Of a DNA stretch of 20,745 nt, positions 9,715 to 18,900 are shown in pieces. The position numbers and the translations under genes were made by a program. How positions within the stretch are numbered: position 1 is the stretch's first letter; every line of letters starts with the position of its first letter. The stretch is taken from assembly GCA_027382625.1 (NCBI GenBank), contig JAJKFJ010004626.1, forward strand, positions 1 to 20,745, in the 5' to 3' direction. The DNA comes from Tetmemena sp. SeJ-2015 (Eukaryota > Ciliophora > Spirotrichea > Sporadotrichida > Oxytrichidae). The notes below the pieces were generated by a model. That model was not told where the DNA came from. It made no database searches and saw only the letters and a program-made list of their open reading frames with translations.

Positions 9715-10520
9715 AAAGGTAAATTTTTAGAACTCATCTTTATTCTTGCTAAAATAGGGAATGAAGATATCGTATAATTTAACTCGTTTTATTTGCGTCT
9801 AGTGAACATGACCTCTCTGAAAACTTTCTCGTTTCATAATCCTTTGGCAAGCTCTGTCAATTCCAACAAAAGGGTGCGAGGATTTTATTAAAACCCAGAG
9901 TAGTGCGACAACTGCGTCAGTTCCCATATCATAGCTCAGAAGCCCATGATTATGATTCCTTCATTTTGATATAATACAAAAGTAGTGATGGTCAAAATCG
10001 TTAGGATGGAATTATTTATTATTAATAGTTAGGAATTAAGCATCCCTAACGGGCATATAATACTTAATCGATTTAAAGTAATTCACAGGCGTAACTCCTT
10101 GATCAGTTGTGCCACGTCACCGCCAAAGCCCAATCGTTAGAATTATTTAGATATAGATTTTCGTACTGCCTAACTAAAGAGGTGTCGCTTAGGAAGAAAC
10201 CAAATTAGCGCGTGACCACTCGCCATTTTCACACTATTCAGTTTGAACTTTGCCAGATAGTATCGTAGAGCTTATAAGTCGGGTTAGAAGACCACGGTCA
10301 ATTTTTCTGACTGAAAGCCTTTCGCATGATGGTGAGATTTTTGGAATTGCGTTGTTCAACTAATAAATAGAGAGCAGAGATTCAGAGTTAGAGCTGGCAA
10401 GGTAGCCAGTATTATTAAGTTTAGTTTATTACAAAAAAATTCTCCTAAATGACAGTAAATAGGGCCAAGATGCAATCTCAAATATATTTTAAACGCTGAC
10501 ACTTTGGCTGAAGTTCTGAT
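9715..10520 (+). repeat. Dispersed germline repeat R2, carrying a SINE-like insertion
   Basis: Same orientation as R1, longer by the 131 bp SINE-like insertion and smaller indels. It begins just after the foldback structure. A 15 bp block, AGTTCCCATATCATA (9928-9942), also occurs inverted inside the long C1 IES near 3343-3357, which hints at a wider family, but weakly. Confidence 0.6.
10019..10139 (-). mobile_element. Second copy of the SINE-like element, 121 bp
   Basis: Opposite orientation to the copy in C2, with an identical core and a similar 3' end of TTAATTCCTAACTATTAA. The flanking duplication is GAATTATTTA at 10009-10018 and 10140-10149. It sits inside the dispersed repeat R2; the related repeat R1 has the empty site near 6350-6360. 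Confidence 0.68.
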
Positions 10521-10524
10521 TACA

Positions 10525-11695
10525 AGTTAATCATGCGATTTATTTATTGTTTAGGGAATTTAATTTTTCCTTTTATTTTCGACTGATTTTTAAATGTTTT
10601 AGTTTATTTAGAACTTTTTCTCGAGTGAAAATTAATTCTGGAATATATAAGATAAAATCCTAAATTAAAATTAATAAATCTATTGCCTCCAGATATTAAA
10701 TTGTAGAAGAGATAAAAATTTGATGTTCCAGCAATTATATTATTGCATTGGTAACTTATAGTTGCCGAATTTTAGTTGTCAGTAAGTTAAAAGCTAATCA
10801 TAGAATCGCTAGCAAAACTGAAAGCGAAAAGTCCAAGCACACTGAATTTTTATTATCTTTTAAATACAGTTTATTTGTTCAGATAAAATTTAATATTTTA
10901 AATTCTTTATTAAAGGGTGTCACATTTATTATAATTAGTAAGATTAAATATAATTTTGACTATTATTTGTTTTATGCTTTTACTTCAATTAAAAAGTTTA
11001 AATTATGGATTAGAGGTTTTATCTTTAAAAATAAAAAAGTGCCCAAGTATGAAAGGACAGAAGTAGAAATATATTTATTTACTTAGAGGAAATATAATTA
11101 AATTATATGTCAAATAGAATAGGATCCAGGAATGAAAATTGATTAAATTTAAACAGAAATAAATTACAGACTGGAATTTAAATGAGCACAATAAAAATTA
11201 AAGAGAATAATAAATGAATGGCAATTGATCGAAAAACTTAATCAAGATTTTCATCTCAGCAACCACTCATCTCTGAAAAACGAACGAAAAAATTGGTGAT
11301 ACATCTTGGTAAAAATTATTCTTATTTTTTAGTCCATCAAATAACATTACTACATCACGCTAGCAATTATAATTATGCAACATTAAATAATTAAGACGAG
11401 ATATATTATGAAGTTATTAAGTAACTTCCTTATGTATTCCCATTTCTCTATTCTAAATCAAAGTTGCACTTTCAATTAAAATTAGAGTTGAATTAACGAA
11501 ACCTCGTCATCATCCGTTAAAATTTAGGCAATTAGTATTTATCAGCCACCTATTCTTATTTCACTTATAAAATAAGTAAATTTAAGTAAATATAATATAT
11601 TTTTAAACTTAACGATTAATTAAAAATATAGTTTTTTATTAAATATTTTATAAATAAGGAAAAATTTATTATAGAATTAAGAAGAAGTAGAATGT
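10525..11695. other. Gap with no supported gene
   Basis: A plus-strand frame at 10748-11086 is open but rich in Lys/Ile/Phe, as AT-rich random frames are, and has no homologue here. A 19 bp word at 11103-11121 also occurs inverted in block B. Otherwise nothing is seen. Confidence 0.4.
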
Positions 11696-11699
11696 TTCG

Positions 11700-13467
11700 A
11701 TAAACATTAATTTTATTTACACCCGACAACTATTTGATCGGACTCGTGATAGACCATATTAAAATTTTCATAATTATTATTTAAGAGACTTCAAAAATTA
11801 TAAATATATAAATTTTCAAAAAGAGAAAATTATTTTAAAAAAGCAAAAAAGATATTTCAAATTCAGGAAAATTTATTCAATTGCTTCTAAATTTTGAGCT
11901 TCTAGCAATCTTTAGAAATATTCTTTGTATTAAAGAATCTCGCTCGTACCTTAATAATTTGCCTTTCTTCAAAGTTGCTTTTCAGAAATATATATTCTAA
12001 AATAGGTCAATATCTGTGCTTATAAAATAAATTTAAATAAGGAGGAGAATAATATTTTGAGCGAATATTTTAATTATATTCTGGGGGTAGGTTCCTCTAT
12101 AATTATTTGGATCAATAATTTGCGGGTAAGCTACAAATTTAGTAGTAGTGTTTCCTAATGAAGTAGTTAGCATCCAAAACTCTTCTTGGGTATTTTTATC
12201 TCTTAAAATTCCAGCTCCTAAAACAAAATCTCCAATAGTGCCACTTTCAATAAAATAAATATGCAAAATATCACAAATATGGAGTTATTATAAAAATAAA
12301 AAAATTAACATTGGTATAAAGAATAGATACAGTATCAAAAAATTATATAGATTACTAATAAAATCATTGATAGTGTAAATTTGACTTAAGATAGATAAAT
12401 TTCTTTTAATTTGAGCATTTGATATTATGATAAAAATATTTTCCATAGTTGAAAGATCAAATTATTTTCAAAAAGTTTATATAATTTTGACATCACTTAT
12501 TTTTTTTATCGCTTTTATTCTTTTATATAACTTTCAATCAAAATTATGCTAGATAAGATTACGAAATGCGTTGTAGTAGTTATCTCTTTAACCCAAATTA
12601 AATCTGCAAAATTGGATCTTTTTTGCGATGAAATTTGGTAGTGCATGTTGCCACCACCTGGCTCCTATAAATAACATAATTTAAAATTATAGCTGCTTCA
12701 AGATGTAACTATTGCCTTATTTAGTTTAAAAAGGTAAATAATTATGCCAATTGAGTCTATTTGCAATCGAGAACCCAAAACTATAAAATCAGAATCTACC
12801 TATGTGTAAGCCGAAACTACCTTTCCATAAAAATATATATAACTAGTTAAAATATCATCGTTAGCATTGATAATTGTGTAAATCAAAGATGGAAAACTAA
12901 TGGGAGGGTTTGCAGTAGTCCTGAAAACAGCAATTAAATAAGAAGATCTGATAGCGAGATCACTCAATTCATTCAGGCCTTTACCTAAGAGCTCTGGAAT
13001 AGCAGCTGATAGTTCATACTCTCTAAGCCATTTCATTCTTTTAAAATTCAATTATACTTGTTTGTAGAGGCTTGTTATTATAATAAGCTAGAAATGGTAA
13101 ATTAAATATGATTTCGAAAAAATGGCACTGAAGATCCATTCTAAAATTATAGAGAGCCCCCGAAAACTACATATGAAATAATTTAGATACATTTAAATAA
13201 ATCATCGTATCGTGGAATCAATTTCATATAAGTGAAATTGATTTCAGATTAAATTATTAAAATAGCAGGTTGTGCAATCAGTCTAATATTAATCGATTGC
13301 CATAGAAGTCACAGAAGAGCCATTTAAGTCTGGATAGTCATCTAGGATTATTGGAAGTGATTTTTAAGCAAAGCATTAGGTAAAATCTGCCTTAATTACT
13401 CTCAATTAAATTTAACGAAATATTTTCCAAATTAATTTTTAAAAGCAACTTAAAAAGATTTCTTCAT
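11700..13467 (-). CDS. Block A: N-terminal-type coding segments of a CADG-family-like surface protein
   Basis: Separate open segments, in minus order. ATG 13467: MKKSFQVA. About 13372-13290: QKSLPIILDDYPDLNGSSV, TSMAID. About 13073-12702: SLYKQVQLNFKRMKWLREYE, ELSDLAIRSSYLIAVFRTT, SAYTQVDSDFIVLGSRLQ. About 12658-12548: GGGNMHYQISSQKRSNFADL, WVKEITTTTHFVIL. About 12248-12077: ESGTIGDFVLGAGILRDKN, EEFWMLTTSLGNTTTKF. Less sure are SNFEERQIIKVRARFF (11980-11925) and HESDQIVVGCKQN (about 11740). The repeated short beta-strand style resembles the extracellular propeller-like part that precedes CADG domains in ciliate proteins; this is inference. AT-rich gaps between segments are presumed IESs. One possible first pointer is TTGCTT. 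Confidence 0.5.
13216..13243. repeat. Perfect 11 bp hairpin
   Basis: AATCAATTTCA and TGAAATTGATT with a 6 nt loop, in the non-coding insert between two block A segments. Role unknown. Confidence 0.6.
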
Positions 13468-13603
13468 TTGAAGTAAAGGATCGTCCTTTTAATCTATTGA
13501 AGTAATCATCTTGATTGTAAGTGTGATAAGGACTGTCTTTCCCTTTATAGCAGGAATTTTAATTAAAATCGGTGATTGGTTAAAATAATAAAAGGAGAGT
13601 TGC

Positions 13604-13892
13604 AACTTCGCGTCAGTTGAAATCGTAGATTCACCCCTTGATCTGCAGCTTGTTCGATAGAGAATCAAAAATTAATATGAGTTTCTTCTTTAATCATCTT
13701 CGTAGCACCTCTCAACAGTGAGATATGACTCACGCATTCTTCCTCTTCTTCCATTTCATTTTCATTCAAACTTGTGTCGTTTATAACTCTTGACTGAGCG
13801 CTCCCACATAAAAGTTACAAGGATAAAAAGTTCTTAGAATTTCATGGTGTATCGAATGGTGTAATAATTATTCAAATAGGACACACTTTAAC
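13604..13892 (-). repeat. Right arm of the inverted repeat pair
   Basis: The minus strand reads GSAQSRVINDTSLNENEMEE, EEECVSHISLLRGATKMIKE, ETHINF, then TGA, then SIEQAADQGVNLRFQLTRS in the same frame. Conservation is at the codon level (HIS.LRG, IKEETH.NF, EQA.DQGV), so an ancestral protein is likely. The TGA suggests decay. It sits in the gap between blocks B and A. Confidence 0.55.
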
Positions 13893-13960
13893 TGTCACTG
13901 ATTTATTCCATTTTAATTTAATATCTAATTTAATTCTCTTTTTTATTAAATTCTCATCTA

Positions 13961-14625
13961 TAGTCTAAGATCTTGACTATATATACTAATTTGATTTGAG
14001 TCTTCATCAAAAGTTAGGAATTGAGTGTGCAAGTCTCTTACAGAGCCAGATATAGACTCAAATTTGTAGTCAAGTCTTTCCACTAATTATGGATTGCTAT
14101 AGGAAATAATATTTTAAATAGGTGGGTAAGGGAGCTTAGAATACCAATGGCTAATTTCTAATGAAATATATTCTATTTGACATATAAGGATTAGAAGTGA
14201 ATATAGGCTTTAGAGAAATAATAGGGGGTGGTGGATCTGTCCCGCCACTACTGCCATCTCCACCTCCACCTCCATTATTACTACCTCCCCCTGTTTAATT
14301 ATTTTAACTGCTTGGAGTTTTCCTTATAAATTTGAATTATAATTTTCTTTCGTCCATAATTGTTTCACCCAATTAAAACTAGGCAGATATATAGATCACA
14401 TAAGCTTTTTATAATAATAACTTTTTGCTTCAAATAGATATTATAGGTTTATTGCCTTGAGATAGTAAGCTTTTTTATGTAGTTTGCGGTTATATTATAA
14501 ATGAAAGGCGGTGCCTGTGAAAACGAAGCAAAATCGTAATTTGCTCTCTACTTAATTAATTTAATAGAAAGAGTGGCTGAGGCAATGTCAGTGTCAGTGC
14601 AATTTTTAATACAAATTTAAATTAA
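13961..14625 (-). CDS. Block B: CADG-like segments and Gly/Pro-rich linker
   Basis: Minus order: CTDTDIASATLSI and NYDFASFSQAPPFIYNITAN (14625 down), then AYVIYISAQFQLGETIMDER, then KTPSSQNNQTGGGSNNGGGG, a DGSSGGTDPPPP linker at 14290-14221, SLKPIFTSNPYMSNRIYF, and a CADG-like stretch LDYKFESISGSVRDLHTQF, FDEDSNQISIYSQDLRL ending near 13961. The glycine tract has a higher GC content than anything nearby. Coding stops where the AT-rich run before the 13.9 kb inverted repeat begins. It would be expected between the N-terminal repeats and the C1/C2-type part, but lies 5' of block A. Confidence 0.55.
14104..14122 (-). other. IES, pointer CCTAT, 19 bp (block B)
   Basis: CCTAT lies at 14118-14122 and 14099-14103 in the same phase. 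Excision joins FQAPLPTY to SNPQLVERLDYKFESISG. The unexcised frame meets TGA shortly after. An intron ending in the same CTATAG would leave the wrong frame. Confidence 0.6.
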
Positions 14626-14639
14626 AGAATCGAAAAAAT

Positions 14640-15085
14640 ATATGCATATTCCTTAATATAGTAAATTAAATCATTAAACAAAAAAATATTCCTATTATTT
14701 GGTAAAGAAAAAGAAATAGTGTTAAGAAAGTAGGATTTATTTTCTTTGTGAATTTTTAACTCAGAAATAAGCTAATTTATGCTATCGTAAAAGGGTTTCT
14801 CAAAGTATTGAAAGTCAGGGAGATCCTCTTTTTGAAATTTAAAATGTAATTAATTAATTTAAATTTGAAGAATTTAGTAAATTTCAAATGTCCCAAAATG
14901 CTTTTTTTATTTAAGTAAAATTTTTTTTATATTTTTTAAGTAGACGAGTTATTTAAAAATAATTCGAAAGAGATAATTAAACTCTCCTAATTTTTAATAA
15001 TATTGAATTTAAAGATTCATAATGAATTTAGCTCTTGCTTAATTACATTGAACAGCGCGTACAGTAAAATTCTATAATAAAATTC
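14640..15085. other. AT-rich spacer between block B and P2
   Basis: Homopolymer-rich and with no coding frame. Probably germline-limited spacer or IES. Confidence 0.4.
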
Positions 15086-15089
15086 TCTT

Positions 15090-15330
15090 AATAAAATGCA
15101 TAAGTTTCACTTACAAGATTTTACAAATAGATTATTAATATGAAATGGAACAAGTAGTTGACTAACTGCTTGTTCTTTGCCTGCGGTAGTTTAGCATTCA
15201 ACAATTTTGTTTTTATTCCTTATTTGCTTTTTCTGCTTTGCTTATGCTTTATCTTCAAATAGAAGGATTTAATTTGTAGATAATTATTTTGTATTTTATT
15301 TTTTAATAAACTTTTTAATATAGACTATTG
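15090..15330 (+). CDS. P2: plus-strand paralogue of P1, hydrophobic segment
   Basis: Starting at ATG 15140 with TAA/TAG = Gln it reads MKWNKQLTNCLFFACGSLAF and then a very hydrophobic stretch, PYLLFLLCLCFIF, like one or two membrane segments. The DNA before the ATG (CACTTACAAGAT) and the codon pattern (TK..YC.FFG.. against NK..NCLFFAC) match P1 at 385-540. It has the same convergent placement relative to C2 as P1 has to C1. The ends are not resolved. Confidence 0.45.
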
Positions 15331-15835
15331 TTAATAAAATAATAATGGTTTTTTTTACCGTATAAGTTGGAAATTTCTTTTTTATCTATCCAATTAGCAA
15401 ATTAAAAAAATCAGAATTTAATGATGCAAAAAATTTAGCAGTGTTAAAAATAAAGATGAGGTTAAAAGTGTTAGTATGTTTCAATAATCTGAATATAATT
15501 AAAAAGAAAAGTTAAACATTTGCATCAATAGTATATAAAAAACGTCTAAAGAAGGTTTTTTTTTACAAAACTGACGGTTCTATTATAATTTAAATTCAAA
15601 TATAAGATAAGAATGAAATAATTAATAGCAAGAGCAATATCACTCATAATTATTTAATTCATAATGCTCAATTTATAAACATTTCCTTCTTAAATGAATA
15701 ATTCATTTAATATTTGCATCTATTAACTATGTATTGTGTATTAAAATGCCTAATTAATTAGGTTATAGACGATTGATAGTTTGATAGCGAAGATATTTAT
15801 CTTAAAGGAGGTAAATATTCAAAAGGGTTTTCTAA
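15331..15835. other. AT-rich spacer between P2 and C2
   Basis: No coding frame recognised and no clear repeat. The counterpart in copy 1 (about 700-970) is shorter and not clearly alignable. Confidence 0.4.
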
Positions 15836-15838
15836 TAA

Positions 15839-15870
15839 TATATTTATTTATTTATTTATCTATCTATCAT
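15839..15870. repeat. Tetranucleotide tract (TATT)n(TATC)n
   Basis: Runs of TATT then TATC just 3' of C2. C1 has a shorter ATCTATCTATC tract at 978-993, so the duplication extends into the 3' flank. Confidence 0.7.
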
Positions 15871-15933
15871 TCTTATTCAAATTTCTGATTGTGAAATTTA
15901 TAAGACTAAAATTATCATTTCCATTTTCCATAA

Positions 15934-18900
15934 TCATTACTAGAATTGGTTAATATTACTCATAGGTTTTAAAACCATGTCTAGATGGTTATTAAATCTC
16001 TTGCTTAACATCTTCTTAAAATTTGACTTTTGATTTTCGTCTTTGCTAAAATTTCTGATAACTCTTGAATAAAAGATAGAGAAATAAAAATGAATCTGAG
16101 AAATCTTAAGAGCCAAATGAATCTAATTCATCATTATCATCCTCAAAATTAAAACTAGTATTTAAATAAATTATAAAATCAATAGTTCGATCTCTCTGAA
16201 CACCCTTATAAAATTGGCCCTTCAGATTGATGGAATTGTTCACTTCTAGAAGTTCCTTTGAGTTTAATAAATTCTCAACGGTTACATTTAGCTATTCTAA
16301 TTTGGTCGTTGAGTTATCATCAATAAATTTTAATATCTAAAATTAAATAAAGTTTCATCCTCTTAATGCAAATGTGACAGAGTGTTTATATCGTTTTCCA
16401 TTCTGCTATCTGCTGTGTATTTTTTCTATTTCTCCTGTCTTTGCCTTCTTTTGCGAACAAAAGCCTTGGCAGCTAAAATATATTTTCATTTAAAGCTTAG
16501 TAAACAATCAGAATTTGGTCAATTAGAATGACTATTGTATTTCCTAATATGTATAATAGCACTAAAATTATCGGAATGTAGCCAAGTGTCTCACGCAATT
16601 CTTCTTCTAATAGATTGTCCTCGCTCATTTAGAGGAAGGGCATGAAGGTGTAAGTAATTAAAATATTTGGATATAGTTTAAAATTTAATCACGAGTATGA
16701 TGCACTCATTTATGAGAGCAGAGAAATGTTTCTTCTTCTCTTTGTAAGGTTTAATTAGACTTGTGAATGTGAACATCAAAAGTGAAAGTGAAATCAGATA
16801 ACTCAATTACAGCACTGGAATATAAAATTATTATTCAAATTTATTTCATATAGTCAAAGCTTACTAATATCAGGCTAAAAATTAATCGTCTATAGCCGTA
16901 GATTAGAGAAAATATTCTTATCAAAGATCTTTTAAAGTCTAGTTCTTCAAACAGAGAAGAAAATTTATTGAAAGTAAGGTTCTTGTTTTCTTTCTAAAAA
17001 AATTATAAAATTTATAAGCTCTACTTTCATTTTGGTGATGAAAAAAAGATTTGCACTTGGCAGGATAAAGATGATCAACAGTAATATGAGAGTGAGGAAC
17101 GATGCCATTATTTCTCCACTTAGATAAAATTTCAACTAAACTTAGTGAAATTAAGTTGATGCTTACAGAAAGTAGGTTTATTAATCCGCATATGGAAAGT
17201 TCAAGCTGACTCTCAGAGATGAATCTTAAAATTTAGTTATACAGAACCTTCTCCTAGATCATTCTTAAAGAAGATAAATTAAGTAAAGTATAATATATTC
17301 TTGCCGTCTTCCTATATTCATTCATGGAAAGAAGCACTTACATCTTTTTTGTAATTCCTAGCAGCCTTAAAAATAGAACAAGGCAGAGTATTAAGGAATT
17401 TATGATTAAAATGTAAAACAAAAGCCCAAGGTTGACTATCAAATTGAGAGAAGAGTAGTTTAAGAAATCGAAGTACTCGTTGAAAGGAGAATCACCAACG
17501 ACTTGAAAGTCAAAGAGATAGTTAGACCAGTCATCCACTGAAATATTTCTTTAAATGAGATTCATGCTTGCTATGTCATTTAGTAGACCGAAAAAGCAAA
17601 GAGTATTAGCTGGCAAAAGAATAGAAACCATGGGTAGATGAGTGATTAACTAGAATCCTTCTATCATTCCCCATAACATTTGGGCTCCTTGACTCCTACA
17701 GTAAACTATCATTTAAGAGGAATTAATAACTTAAATAGCAAAAATAAAACGCTAGATTAATCTTCAAGACACTATTTCCGGCTCGTCTCAACATATGTAG
17801 TCATTCCAATAGCTATTGCAGGCATACCATCTTCTCGCTATATGAGCATCAATGGTGAAAAGTTAACTTGAATATACTGGCTCACTTTTGGATATCACTC
17901 TAAATTTCTTCCTTCTGCCAGAGAGGGCTAAGATAAAAATCTCATTAACGCTGATTAAATAAATGCAAAAAGTGAAATAGGCTTCTAGTCAGACTTAGAA
18001 AGACGATAATGATAAGTGCTATCATTAGGTGATATTAAGTGAAAAATGCCCAATTGTCAAGCCATAGAAGCATATCAGCTATGTTTTGCCGTATCATAGC
18101 CTTGCATCTTATTCACTCCCCTTTAATGATTTTGATATCTATGATGACTTCTCTGAACTTAAACCCTGAGAGAGGGGGTAGTATTCAAGATTAGATGAGC
18201 CCCAGATTGCAACAACTACTTTTTCTTGAATCTTTTTATTGCACACCATAATATTCGCACCTCTTTATTCCATATTAACAGTACTTACCAACCCTTAAAG
18301 ATGGATTGCTAAATTAGTTTAGCTCTATAGAGGGCGGCTTTTAAACCAAAATTTTTAAAAATGGCAAGTTCTCTCCTCAACTCTCTCCAAGCAAGCGCAG
18401 ATAATAGGCCCTATTTTTAAATTTCCAAAACATAAATACAGTAAATTATGAAAACTACGAAATATTACAAGAAAAAATTGAGGATGATGCTAGTCCCAAA
18501 TAGAGTAGCCATGGTCCAGGCAACTACAAGAGCAATCATATTCATCATAGATAGATCACCTGATGATATTTAAGGTCGTATTTGCTTAGAAATTTTGTAG
18601 TTATAAGGTATCTTTTCTGATAAATCAAAGGAGTAGTAAACATTTTTAGTAGAGAAGGTCACTTATATTTCATCAAGCTATCCTGAGGAAATTAGAGAGA
18701 TAGAAATATAAATAAAAAAGTTGTCGAAGTCAAATATCAAAGTTAGGGTGAGCTCTTTTCTCAAAAGCGAATCTACGATGTAGCTAACATGCCTTCTCTA
18801 TGTTTTATCTTGTATGAGTTCTATAGTAAGTGAAGAATTTAATAGATCAGTCTATAGGAAATAAATTTGAAAGTCAATAAAATTACCTATAACTTTAGAA

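Noticed and set aside
10748..11086. Plus-strand 112-residue frame
   Set aside because: It is open under both codes but its composition is what AT-rich sequence gives. No paralogue or domain pattern is present, so I did not call it a gene.
14440..14480. AAAAAGCTTA direct repeat (near 14468 and 14405) as a pointer in block B
   Set aside because: Joining at this repeat gives ATG TGA, a stop, so it is either chance or the frame is more complex than I can resolve.
17338..17538. Stand-alone 66-residue membrane peptide
   Set aside because: It is one MDS of C2. It is cut off on the left by an intron and on the right by a 12 bp IES, and it continues in the same protein on both sides.
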